From Daejeonella rubra (GTDB taxonomy: Bacteria; Bacteroidota; Bacteroidia; Sphingobacteriales; Sphingobacteriaceae), in NCBI RefSeq assembly GCF_900103545.1, contig NZ_FNHH01000030.1:1-50041 (forward strand): a stretch of 50,041 bases of DNA, read 5' to 3'. Position numbers and translations under genes: made by a program. The notes below the pieces were generated by a model. That model was given only the letters and a program-made list of their open reading frames with translations, ran no database searches and had not been told where the DNA came from. Shown here piece by piece: positions 41,829 through 50,041 of this stretch (its first letter is position 1; each line of letters starts with the position of its first letter).

Positions 41829-44800
41829 CTAAGGCTTGGTTATATTGAGCAACGCTGTTCCCGGAAGGTCAAGAGAAGGACCATCCTGGATTTCGATCGA
41901 ATATACGGTAACGGTTGTTGCTGTCAAAATTGTTTTCGCTCCTGATCCACTCAAAATCAAATCATTAAAAGTAAAAGCCGGAATGGTTTGTGCCCCTCCG
42001 TTAAAATTAACCGTACTTCCCGTAACGGTATAAGCTCCTGCCCCCTTCGTAAAGGTACTGGCAATTCCAATGATTCCGGAACCTGCAAATACCCGCGGGC
42101 CGCCAGTTCCGTTCAAATTATAGAAATTCAGAGCTGGTATGTCTGTAGAGGCTGCATTGGTAAAACTGACTGTGGATGTAGAAGCTGTGAAAGTACCGTT
42201 ATTTACTAAAGGAGTACCACTTCCCGATAAGGTAAGTGTAAAACCAGAGAGATCGATCGTACTGGGTGAATTGATGGTCAGCACATTGGAAACAGTAGTC
42301 CCTGCAGCCAGAGTTTTGACTCCGCTTGATGATGTTTCGAGTTTATAATAAGCTATAGTTGCTATGGTCTGGGTTGTACCAATGTAATTTATAGTTCCAG
42401 TTCCGGCGGTGAAGGTTCCGGTTTTTGTCCAGCTTCCAGCCAGGCTGATGGTACCCGATCCCATGGTTAATGCACCTGCACCGCTGACATCAGCGGTAAC
42501 AATAGCTGAACCGGTTCCGGCCATGCTTGTCGTACTGCCTATGATCCAGTTATTGGTCACCGTAATGGTTGTGGCATCGGCGATAGTTTTAGTTCCGGCA
42601 CCCGAAAACTGGAGATTATAATAAGAGGCTTCTGTAATTGTCTGGGCTGCTCCTCCCGAATAAAGTACTGTTCCAGTTCCTGAAATGGTACCTGTAATAA
42701 TCAGCGGGGTTCCTGTGAGAGGTAAAGTTAATGTGTATATGTCCAGACCAAGAATAGTTGGAGTATTAACAGTGACTGTATTTGTAGCAGTAACATTTCC
42801 GGCCAATGTTTTTGTGCCTGCATTTGAGGTCTGAAGTTTGTAATAACTTATTGCACCAATCAATTGATCGGTCCCGTTGTAGTTCACTGTCCCGGTACCT
42901 GTAGTGAAAGTTCCTGTCTTAAGCCAATTTCCCTGCAGATTTATTGTGCCCGACCCCATGGTTAAAGCACCAGCTCCGCTAATGCTTCCGTCTATATTTG
43001 CTGCAGCAGTAGTGGCCATTGAAGTAGTGCTGGTAATTATCCAATTGCCCGTGGTTGTGACGGTAGTTCCGGCAAGAACCGTTTTTGTCCCGGTGCCTGA
43101 AAGCTCCAGATTGGGATAAGTTGTACCCGCAACAGTTTGGTTTGCACCCGAGTAATTCACTTCCCCGGTTCCGGAAATTATTCCGTTATTTACTAAAGGC
43201 GCACCTGTAAAGGTCAGAAAAAGCGTAAAAGTACTAAGGTCAAGGGTAGTTGAAGCACCTAATGTCACGATGTTGTTTGCAGTGGTATTTGCTGCCAGAG
43301 TTTTTATTCCTCCGGTGGATGTTTGCAGTTTGGCATAAGTAAGAGCCGCAATGGTTTGATCACCGGATCCGTCATAATTCACGGTGCCGGTGCCGGGAGT
43401 AAATGTTCCGTTGTTGGTCCATGAGCCTTCCAGAAATATAGTTCCTGTGGCCATGGTGATTGCACCGGCACCACTTATATTTCCTGAGACATTTGCAGAA
43501 CCGGTAGTAGCTAAGGTTGCCGGACTTCCAACTATCCAGTTATTCGTAACTGTAGCGGTTGTTGTAGTAAGAATTGTTTTTGTGCCTGCACCGGAATATT
43601 CTAGATTGGGATACGTTGTTCCCAAAACGGTTTGTGCACCAGCTCCTGAGTAATTTACGGTTCCGGTACCTGCAATGGTCCCTGAATTGACCAATGGGGC
43701 ACCTGTAAAGGATAGGAAAAGGGTAAAAGTACTGAGATCAAGGGTGCTTGGAGCACCAATCGTTACGACATTGGTTGCCGTAATATCGGCTGCAAGGGTT
43801 TTTACTCCTCCTGTAGCGGTTGCGAGTTTATAATAAGGCAAGTCAGCGATAGTTTGGTTACCTGATCCGTCATAACTAATGGTTCCGGTTCCGGGATTGA
43901 GTGTTCCGTTGTTGGTCCATGAGCCTTCCAGGAAAATTGTTCCGGTTCCTACTGTGATATTCCCTGATCCGGTCACATTTCCTGTAACATTGGCTATTGC
44001 AGTGGTGGTCATGGTAACTGGACTATCAACTACCCAGTTATTTGTAACTGTTACGGTTGCACCGGTAATAATTGTTTTGGTACCGGCCCCTGAAAACTCC
44101 AGATCATAATAGGTTCTTCCCCATACGTTTTGCGCTGCAGCACCTGAAAAATTTACTTTGCCGGTTGCGGGGGTCAATGTCATTGCATTTGTGGAGATCG
44201 TTCCAGATATATTTGCAATCCCTCCTGCTGAAAAAGTTAAAAGTGCAAACGTTGTATTTGTAAGCCCTCCATTTAAATTTATTGTACCGGTTGAAAGGGT
44301 AAGTTCTGTCTTACGTGTTGCAGATGCTCCTGAAAGTGTTGTCATAGCACCTATGGTCAGAGTTCCGGCTCCAACATTAAATGTGCCTGAAATAGTATTA
44401 GAGGGATTTGGTATGGTAAACACCCCCGTTACAATGAGAGAATTAGAGCCTGAAATTGTAACAGTACTGTTAGCGGCAGCGGCTATATAAATAAAGGTAC
44501 CTGCAGCAGTTACCGGAGTATTTATAGACATCGTAGTTCCGGATGCTATACTTATATTATGAAAGTTGGCAGAGCCGGTTCCTGCATTAATAGCTGCATT
44601 AGCTGAACCAAAAGTTACAGTCGCGTTACCAGTAATATTATAGGTCCCGTTATTGACCCATGGCCCGTTAACAGTAAGCGTGAGGGTTGTGGAGGTCAGT
44701 ATTGCACCAGAATTTATTGTGACTCCAATGCAGGTGGATGCCACATTTACTGTCACTGCATTTCCACTGGTAGTAGCAATTATCACATCATCCCCGACTG

Positions 44801-44981
44801 CAGGTAACACACCTCCAACCCAGGTTCCTGTTGCATTCCAGTTCCCGCCGGTTGCTGTTGAAGTCCTTGTGACTGCCCAAACGCTATTTGCGCAAAGAAT
44901 TAATATCAGAATTACATGAATTCCGAATAATCTCATTGATAGACGTAGATGATCTATCGCGCCTGTCTGATTAAGCTGCAT
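41829..44981 (-). CDS. Secreted beta-strand-repeat protein with four long tandem modules
   Basis: About 1050 residues from the first ATG (44981); a TTG at 45002 would add seven residues, and ATG 44936 gives the best signal peptide (GIHVILILILCANSVWA). A G8-like N-terminus (RTSTATGGNWNATGTWVGG, GDDVIIAT) is followed by four modules of about 165 residues, each opening with a variant of YYDLEFSGAGTKTI and containing NNWIVGSP, GSWTNNGTFTPGTGTVNYDG and TLDLSTFTLFLSFTGAP. The C-terminal block ends SIEIQDGPSLDLPGTALLNI. Paralogue of both neighbours. Gaps on either side are 230-290 nt of AT-rich sequence without visible genes. Confidence 0.8.
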   Translation of the reverse strand: MQLNQTGAIDHLRLSMRLFGIHVILILILCANSVWAVTRTSTATGGNWNATGTWVGGVLPAVGDDVIIATTSGNAVTVNVASTCIGVTINSGAILTSTTLTLTVNGPWVNNGTYNITGNATVTFGSANAAINAGTGSANFHNISIASGTTMSINTPVTAAGTFIYIAAAANSTVTISGSNSLIVTGVFTIPNPSNTISGTFNVGAGTLTIGAMTTLSGASATRKTELTLSTGTINLNGGLTNTTFALLTFSAGGIANISGTISTNAMTLTPATGKVNFSGAAAQNVWGRTYYDLEFSGAGTKTIITGATVTVTNNWVVDSPVTMTTTAIANVTGNVTGSGNITVGTGTIFLEGSWTNNGTLNPGTGTISYDGSGNQTIADLPYYKLATATGGVKTLAADITATNVVTIGAPSTLDLSTFTLFLSFTGAPLVNSGTIAGTGTVNYSGAGAQTVLGTTYPNLEYSGAGTKTILTTTTATVTNNWIVGSPATLATTGSANVSGNISGAGAITMATGTIFLEGSWTNNGTFTPGTGTVNYDGSGDQTIAALTYAKLQTSTGGIKTLAANTTANNIVTLGASTTLDLSTFTLFLTFTGAPLVNNGIISGTGEVNYSGANQTVAGTTYPNLELSGTGTKTVLAGTTVTTTGNWIITSTTSMATTAAANIDGSISGAGALTMGSGTINLQGNWLKTGTFTTGTGTVNYNGTDQLIGAISYYKLQTSNAGTKTLAGNVTATNTVTVNTPTILGLDIYTLTLPLTGTPLIITGTISGTGTVLYSGGAAQTITEASYYNLQFSGAGTKTIADATTITVTNNWIIGSTTSMAGTGSAIVTADVSGAGALTMGSGTISLAGSWTKTGTFTAGTGTINYIGTTQTIATIAYYKLETSSSGVKTLAAGTTVSNVLTINSPSTIDLSGFTLTLSGSGTPLVNNGTFTASTSTVSFTNAASTDIPALNFYNLNGTGGPRVFAGSGIIGIASTFTKGAGAYTVTGSTVNFNGGAQTIPAFTFNDLILSGSGAKTILTATTVTVYSIEIQDGPSLDLPGTALLNITKP
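42600..44120 (-). repeat. In-frame 495-bp modules in the repeat-protein gene
   Basis: Module openings encoding (Y/P)(D/N)LE(F/Y)SGAGTKT lie near 44100, 43600, 43105 and 42607, a regular spacing of about 495 bp (165 residues). The modules are diverged more than those of the fibre gene. One comparable module occurs in the 39892-41541 gene. Confidence 0.75.
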
Positions 44982-45239
44982 CAATGAATAATTGCTAAAC
45001 AAGTTATTTTAAATTTATATTCATTTTGTGATGAATACAAATAAAATAATTAATAGCAATCTGATTTTCAAGATTTTAATTAAGCTAAACAGAATTATTT
45101 AGCCTTAATAAATTCCTATTAACCTATTACTGATAGGATTTTTATCTAATTTATCATCTAATCATCTCAGCCTAAGAATGTAAAAATTCAGCTCTGTTTT
45201 ATAAGCTTATCCTTAAAAGCGGGTTCGATACACGAATCC

Positions 45240-47081
45240 TTAAAGCTGAGTTACATTTAAAACCGCTGTTCCGGCAAGGTCAAGCGTCGGGCCATTTTGA
45301 ATTTCAATTGTATTGACAGAGACCACAGTTCCTGTCAAAATTGTTTTAGCTCCTGATCCACTGAGGATAAGCTGATAATAGGTAAATGCGGGAATGTTCT
45401 GAGCACCTGCACCATTAAAGTTTACCGTACTGGTACCAGCAGTAAAGGTACCACTGGTAACGCTTCCGGTTCCCCCAATATTCAATGTACTGGTATTTCC
45501 CTGTAAGGTCCCGGTGGTATTTGTCCAGTCTCCGGTAAATGTATGAGTCAGTCCTGTTCCCAGATTGAGTATTCCGGCACCGCTCATAGTAAATGCACCA
45601 CCATTGATATTGGCAGCAAAAGTAGCTGTACCGCTAGCCTTGGACATAGTTACAAGTCCGATTGTTGAAAATCGTCCAATACTCTGGCTTACTCTTCCCA
45701 ATGTGATAGTTACCGCACCGGTTGAGGCTGTCCATGTACCATCATTTATCAGATCACCACCAAAAGAGAAGGTATTTCCAGCTGCGGGACTTAAAGTGGC
45801 ACCGGAATTTATGGTCAGGGGGATATTCACATTAAACACCTTATTTCCATTTGGATTTATAGCTCCGGTATTAGCGATGATCACACCTCCTGTTGCTGCA
45901 AAGGTTGCAAGCCATTCAGCTCCGGCATTTCTGGCTGTTGCTGTATTGTATCGGAGTGTTGCAGCTGCTCCATAAGTTGGCGCTAAGGAGGAAGTAGCAA
46001 GTCCTTCAAGGGAAAAGATATTAGTAACTGTAGTTGTTCCATTCGTTTTGACGCCACTATTGGAAAATGTTAAATTGTAAAAGGTTTTGGTACCAGTTGC
46101 TGAAAGGGTCTGAGCTACCCCTCCAAAATTCACCGTACTGGTTCCGGGCACAAAGACAGTAGCAGTTGTACCTCCCCAGGCCGATGTACTCGTTACATTT
46201 ACATTGATCGTACTTGAGCCACCATTCATAACTCCTGCCGTGAGTACAACTGTGCCGGTAGTTGTATGAGTTAACCCGGTACCCATTTGCAAAGTACCGG
46301 CACCGCTTTTTGTGATACCGGCTGAGTTTATATTCCCCGTCAGGGTGACAGTACCTGAAGCATTTGTTGCCGAAAATCTTCCTGTAGTTGTAAATCCTCC
46401 AACAGACTGTGCAGTACCTGAAGCGGTTATTGCAGAAGCCCCGAAATTTACACTGGCGGAGGTATTATTATTCACAAAGTTTCCTGTACCCATGGTCACT
46501 GTTGCAGTACCTGTGATTGATATGGTTCCTGTAGCTCCATTGGTCAACGTACCTGAAGATTTAACTAATTGCCCACCAGTCACTGAAAAAACTATTGAAC
46601 CGTTATTTATCCCTGCACCAGTAGAATAGGTTAATCGCCCTGATGTTAATGTGATAGATCCATTATTGGTCCAGCTTCCTGTAAGCGTCATTCTGGTAGC
46701 AACAATATTCCATAACCCTCCTGAATCGATTGTTACCTGTGGGCAAGTAATTGTGAGGTTACCACCATGTGTCATCGTCCCTCCTGACTCAACAGTGATG
46801 GACGCAGCAGATTGCGCGAGAGCAACGGTTATGTTATTACCAGTTTGAATAATAAAAATATCCGTAGCTAATAGTGATCCAGGGCTGTTTCCACCTGTTC
46901 GGGCATCTGACCAGCTAGTAGTTGTTGCAAAGTTCCCTGTCGCCACCCTTGAATAATAAATTGCCGAGTAACCCGAATAACTAAACATCGAAATAAAACA
47001 CAAAAGCAAAAGCATTCTTCTCATTAGTTTTGAATGAGGAGAAATACTTAAAATTGAACTAGAACGAATATTCATATCCAT
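45240..47081 (-). CDS. Secreted beta-strand-repeat protein
   Basis: 613 residues. The signal peptide is internal to a long N-terminus (MRRMLLLLCFISMFSYSGYS, residues 20-39), so Met20 may be the real start. The opening (YYSRVATGNFATTTSWSDAR, LLATDIFIIQTGNNITV) and Thr/Gly-rich repeats differ from the other two paralogues, but the C-terminus is the same (QNIPAFTYYQLILSGSGAKT, NTIEIQNGPTLDLAGTAVLN). Its ATG overlaps the stop of the upstream fibre gene by 1 nt, so the two are translationally coupled. Confidence 0.78.
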   Translation of the reverse strand: MDMNIRSSSILSISPHSKLMRRMLLLLCFISMFSYSGYSAIYYSRVATGNFATTTSWSDARTGGNSPGSLLATDIFIIQTGNNITVALAQSAASITVESGGTMTHGGNLTITCPQVTIDSGGLWNIVATRMTLTGSWTNNGSITLTSGRLTYSTGAGINNGSIVFSVTGGQLVKSSGTLTNGATGTISITGTATVTMGTGNFVNNNTSASVNFGASAITASGTAQSVGGFTTTGRFSATNASGTVTLTGNINSAGITKSGAGTLQMGTGLTHTTTGTVVLTAGVMNGGSSTINVNVTSTSAWGGTTATVFVPGTSTVNFGGVAQTLSATGTKTFYNLTFSNSGVKTNGTTTVTNIFSLEGLATSSLAPTYGAAATLRYNTATARNAGAEWLATFAATGGVIIANTGAINPNGNKVFNVNIPLTINSGATLSPAAGNTFSFGGDLINDGTWTASTGAVTITLGRVSQSIGRFSTIGLVTMSKASGTATFAANINGGAFTMSGAGILNLGTGLTHTFTGDWTNTTGTLQGNTSTLNIGGTGSVTSGTFTAGTSTVNFNGAGAQNIPAFTYYQLILSGSGAKTILTGTVVSVNTIEIQNGPTLDLAGTAVLNVTQL

Positions 47082-50041
47082 TACTTTTTTGAGATAACAG
47101 ATTTTGATTGCATATCAAAATTTTGCAATAATACTTTGATCTGATCAATCTCTGCCTGCATATTTCCCATTTTATCTGCATCAGACTTTAATGCTGTAAT
47201 ATCAGCTTCCTGCTTATTGATCAATTTTTGCTGATCTTTTATTGCTTCAAGAAGTAAAGCTACAAGCTTAGAGTATTCAACAGTTTTAAAACCTTTTGAA
47301 TCGGTACGCACTACCTCTGGTACCACTTTTTCAACTTCCTGTGCTATTAAACCTAACTGACGCTCAGTTTCAAAGTTTTTATCAGGAAATTCGTCAGTTC
47401 TCCAGTTGTAGTTAACACCTCTCAGCGCTTCTACTTTAGTTAAAGCATTTTCTACTGTTAAGATGTCCTTTTTCCAGCGAACATCAGAAGTTTCATTGAT
47501 ACCGGTTGATTTTACTTTACCATTTACCTCAAATTTATAAGAACCGGATGGTGTCATACCTATACCAACATTGGTTCCTGCGTTATAGATATTACCGCTT
47601 GACACCACCCAGGCAGTACCATTCCAGTATGGAGTATTTCCAGTGACCGTTCCATCAGCAAATTTAACAGCTGTAGCTGCAGCATCAGCGTATGCGGTGG
47701 TAGCTACCTGTGTATTATTCGCAGCAGCTGCTGCAGTTGGTGCGGTTGGTGTTCCTGTGAAGGTTGGTGAAGCCAGATTCGCTTTCAGGTTATCTGCCGT
47801 AGTTACAAATTCAGTGGTTGCTACTGCAGTTGTACTATTTAATGCAGCTTGCGTTGTTGCTATTGTTCCTGTAGGCAATGTTGGTGTACCTGTGAAAGTT
47901 GGACTTGCCAATGGAGCAAAAGCGGTACTGCTGTAAGCATTACTGCCGAGTGTACCGCCTGTTCCGATATTTAAAGTGGATGCATCTGTTCCGGCTAAGG
48001 TTAAGCTGTTGCTGGCAGTCAGTGTTTTACCGTCTGCTATCGTCAGCGTTGATCCTGTGGTTGGGGCAGTGATCGCTACCTTATTTATTGTGGTTGCTGT
48101 TGCTACACCGATTACTGGGGTAGTCAGCGTTGGACTTGTAGCAAATACCGCAAGACCGGTTCCGGTTTCGTCAGTTAGTGCGCCGGCTAAACCTGCTGAG
48201 TTGGTCAGCGTGTTTTGCTTGCCTGATACTCCTGCTGTAGCCGCTGCATCTGCGTAAGCGGTAGTCGCTACTGCTGTTGAGTTATTATTAACTGCCTGTG
48301 TAACAGCTACGGTTCCGGTTGGGAGGGTAACTGTGCCGGTGAACGTTGGTGAAGCCAGATTCGCTTTTAGGTTATTCGCAGTAGTTACAAATGCAGTGGT
48401 AGCTACTGCTGTTGTACTATTTAATGCAGCTTGTGTTGTTGCTATTGTTCCAGTTGGTAATGTTGGTGTACCAGTGAAGGTTGGTGAAGCAAGGTTAGCT
48501 TTTAATCCATCATTGCCATTCAGTTTCTGTATTGCCTGAAGGATATTATCAGTGGCTGCTACTGTTCCTGCTCCTGAAGTATAACCGGTCAGTAATTTTC
48601 CGATCACTGCTGCATTGCTGATTGTTGTAGCGTTACCGGTTGAAGTAACATCTCCCGTTAAGTTGGCATTCGTGGTGACTGTCGCTGCATTGCCGGTGAT
48701 GCTACCTGCGATTGGGTTAGTTACCGTCAGGTTAGCCAGAGTTCCAACAGAAGTTAAGGATGAATTAACAACGGTTGCATTTAAGGTGGTTCCGGTCAGG
48801 GAGCCTGCATCTGCGGTGGCCGTTACGTTAATATTGGAAGTACCATCAAAGGATACGCCGTTGATCGTACGTGCGGTAGTCAGCTTTGCTGCTGATCCGG
48901 TGATATCTCCTGCAATTGGAGCTGAAACTGTTAAGCCGGTTAAAGTGCCCACGGAAGTGATCGCCGGTTGAGCTGCGGTGGTGACCGTTCCTGCTGTAGT
49001 AGCTGTTGTTGCTGTTACTGCATTGCCGGTGATGCTACCTGCAATTGGGTTAGTAACCGTCAGGTTGCCCAGGGTTCCAACTGAGGTTAATGAAGAATTG
49101 ACAACGGTTGCATTTAAGGTGGTTCCGGTCAGGGAGCCTGCATCTGCGGTGGCCGTTACGTTAATATTGGAAGTACCATCAAAGGATACGCCGTTGATCG
49201 TACGTGCGGTAGTCAGCTTTGCTGCTGATCCGGTGATATCTCCTGCAATTGGAGCCGTAACCGTTAAACCGGTTAAAGTGCCTACGGAAGTAATATTTGG
49301 TTGTGCAGCGGTGGTGACCGTTCCTGCTGTGGTGGCTGTTGTTGCTGTTACTGCATTGCCGGTGATGCTGCCCGCAATTGGGTTAGTAACCGTCAGGTTG
49401 CCCAGGGTTCCTACTGAAGTTAATGAGGAAGAAAGAACATTGGCAGCAAGCGTTGCTCCGGTCAGGGAGCCTGCATCTGCTGTGGCAGTTACGTTAATAT
49501 TCGAAGTACCATCAAAGGATACACCGTTGATCGTACGAGCGGTAGCAAGCGCTGTTGCGGTGCCGGCATTGCCGCTAACCGAACCTGTAATTGGGGCTGA
49601 AACAGTTAAGCCGGTCAAAGTGCCCACCGAAGTGATCGCTGGTTGAGCAGCGGTGGTAACCGTTCCTGCTGTAGTAGCTGTTGTCGCTGTTCCTGCATTG
49701 CCGGTGATGCTGCCTGCAATCGGGTTAGTTACCGTCAGGTTGCCCAGGGTTCCTACTGAAGTTAAGGAGGAAGAAAGAACATTGGCAGCAAGCGTTGCTC
49801 CGGTCAGGGAGCCTGCATCCGCTGTGGCCGTTACGTTAATATTCGAAGTACCATCAAAGGATACGCCGTTGATCGTACGAGCGGTAGCAAGGGCGGTTGC
49901 GGTGCCGGCATTGCCGGTAACCGAACCTGTAATCGGAGCTGAAACTGTTAAGCCCGTTAAAGTGCCCACCGAAGTGATCGCCGGTTGAGCAGCGGTAGTT
50001 ACTGTTCCTGCTGTAGTAGCTGTTGTCGCTGTTCCTGCATT
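47081..50041 (-). CDS. Giant tail-fibre-like protein with S74 intramolecular chaperone (5' end outside window)
   Basis: 986 residues are visible; the frame stays open to the right edge, so the start lies outside. Near-identical units of 111-114 residues (333-342 bp) occupy 48.6-50.0 kb, with cores ARTINGVSFDGTSNINVTAT and SLTSVGTLGNLTVTNPIAGS. Then come collar repeats (LASPTFTGTPTLPTGTIATT, TTAVATTAF). The last 135 residues (47084-47488) are a Peptidase S74 chaperone: SDVRWKKDI with Ser and Lys five residues later, GLIAQEVEKVVPEVV, EYSKLVALLLEAIKDQQ and a final coiled coil. In phage spikes this domain trimerises the fibre and then cuts itself off. Confidence 0.85.
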   Translation of the reverse strand, partial: NAGTATTATTAGTVTTAAQPAITSVGTLTGLTVSAPITGSVTGNAGTATALATARTINGVSFDGTSNINVTATADAGSLTGATLAANVLSSSLTSVGTLGNLTVTNPIAGSITGNAGTATTATTAGTVTTAAQPAITSVGTLTGLTVSAPITGSVSGNAGTATALATARTINGVSFDGTSNINVTATADAGSLTGATLAANVLSSSLTSVGTLGNLTVTNPIAGSITGNAVTATTATTAGTVTTAAQPNITSVGTLTGLTVTAPIAGDITGSAAKLTTARTINGVSFDGTSNINVTATADAGSLTGTTLNATVVNSSLTSVGTLGNLTVTNPIAGSITGNAVTATTATTAGTVTTAAQPAITSVGTLTGLTVSAPIAGDITGSAAKLTTARTINGVSFDGTSNINVTATADAGSLTGTTLNATVVNSSLTSVGTLANLTVTNPIAGSITGNAATVTTNANLTGDVTSTGNATTISNAAVIGKLLTGYTSGAGTVAATDNILQAIQKLNGNDGLKANLASPTFTGTPTLPTGTIATTQAALNSTTAVATTAFVTTANNLKANLASPTFTGTVTLPTGTVAVTQAVNNNSTAVATTAYADAAATAGVSGKQNTLTNSAGLAGALTDETGTGLAVFATSPTLTTPVIGVATATTINKVAITAPTTGSTLTIADGKTLTASNSLTLAGTDASTLNIGTGGTLGSNAYSSTAFAPLASPTFTGTPTLPTGTIATTQAALNSTTAVATTEFVTTADNLKANLASPTFTGTPTAPTAAAAANNTQVATTAYADAAATAVKFADGTVTGNTPYWNGTAWVVSSGNIYNAGTNVGIGMTPSGSYKFEVNGKVKSTGINETSDVRWKKDILTVENALTKVEALRGVNYNWRTDEFPDKNFETERQLGLIAQEVEKVVPEVVRTDSKGFKTVEYSKLVALLLEAIKDQQKLINKQEADITALKSDADKMGNMQAEIDQIKVLLQNFDMQSKSVISKK
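48650..50041 (-). repeat. In-frame tandem repeats of 333-342 bp in the fibre gene
   Basis: Four units are visible, beginning near 49969, 49627, 49285 and about 48950, with long identical DNA stretches (for example around GTACCATCAAAGGATACGCC). Two unit types alternate, one with TGNAGTATALAT and a shorter one with TGSAAKLT. The array continues past the right edge. High DNA identity implies recent duplication or gene conversion. Confidence 0.85.

Noticed and set aside
45123..45143. CCTAT-TACTG-ATAGG followed by ATTTTT as a terminator
   Set aside because: The T-run is on the plus strand while both neighbouring genes are on the minus strand. The 5-bp stem is weak.
39892..47081. Standard type IX (type A) C-terminal sorting domain on the three repeat proteins
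   Set aside because: Their ends lack the usual Pro-Asn-Pro...Gly-x-Tyr...Lys pattern. They share a different block instead, reported as a finding.
47643..49988. Long plus-strand open frames, up to 222 residues, opposite the fibre gene
   Set aside because: They are strictly antisense to the tandem repeats, rich in Val, Pro and Ala from complementing Thr/Gly/Asn codons, and repeat with the same period. They are shadows of the minus-strand fibre gene.
48650..50041. CRISPR-like or satellite array
   Set aside because: The period is 333-342 bp, in frame, without unique spacers of 25-40 nt. It encodes repeated protein units.
33275..50041. Prophage
   Set aside because: The fibre-like repeats and S74 domain suggested a phage, but there is no capsid, portal, terminase, lysis or integrase gene. 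Signal peptides, PorP/SprF and the CTD protein indicate a host surface locus. The region right of the window could still change this view.
1..50041. tRNA, rRNA or riboswitch
   Set aside because: I looked in the longer gaps for cloverleaf patterns, conserved rRNA stretches and common riboswitch cores and recognised none. Small unusual RNAs cannot be excluded by eye.

Overview
The window is chromosomal DNA from a member of the Bacteroidota, most likely Sphingobacteriia (Pedobacter/Mucilaginibacter-like). This is inferred from a PorP/SprF protein next to a gliding-motility-type C-terminal domain protein, a textbook Bacteroidota promoter (TTTG-N19-TATCTTTG) in front of rplC, weak Shine-Dalgarno sequences, AT-rich gaps, and the sequence character of the ribosomal proteins. 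No rRNA, tRNA or CRISPR array was recognised.

Layout. 1-464: tail of an IS110-type transposase cut by the window edge, then a repeat-rich gap. 465-4686 (minus): SulP anion transporter plus beta-carbonic anhydrase operon, a small membrane protein, and a phosphate-selective-type porin carrying a nine-base homopolymer. 4886-13185 (plus): acyl-CoA carboxylase beta subunit, GNAT acetyltransferase, M42 aminopeptidase, large S9 peptidase, HerA-like ATPase and a sugar nucleotidyltransferase, closed by a strong terminator. 13303-16394 (minus): DUF922-type metallopeptidase-like protein and DnaK. 16749-32459 (minus): the complete rplC-to-rplQ superoperon (27 ribosomal protein, secY, map, infA and rpoA genes, including rpmJ and rpmD), starting at a perfect promoter and ending at a strong terminator. 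rpsJ is not upstream of rplC. 32648-33268 (plus): a coiled-coil membrane protein. 33275-50041 (minus): a cell-surface locus. In transcription order it holds a giant phage-tail-fibre-like protein ending in an S74 self-cleaving chaperone (5' end outside the window), three beta-strand-repeat proteins sharing one C-terminal block, an FKBP isomerase, a gap with two copies of a 144-bp palindromic element, a type IX secretion substrate with a gliding-motility C-terminal domain, its PorP/SprF partner, and a second tail-fibre-like repeat protein.

How it works together. The centre is core translation and export machinery. The right third looks like a module that exports, folds and displays long fibrous repeat proteins: a PorP/SprF-CTD pair for type IX secretion, a periplasmic FKBP, and fibres with an intramolecular chaperone. 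The repeats inside these genes are in frame and similar at DNA level, so the locus probably evolves by module gain and loss.

The least explained signal is a family of non-coding elements in the gaps between ribosomal genes, and in a few other gaps. Each is built from short degenerate words (for example TTATAAGTTG, GATATGAGA, GTTAGTTG, AAAGCTG) arranged as two roughly complementary arms. The words differ from one element to the next but the architecture is the same, and the upstream arm usually begins exactly at the stop codon of the preceding gene. I know of no named family with this behaviour. These elements and the surface-fibre locus are the best candidates for something new.
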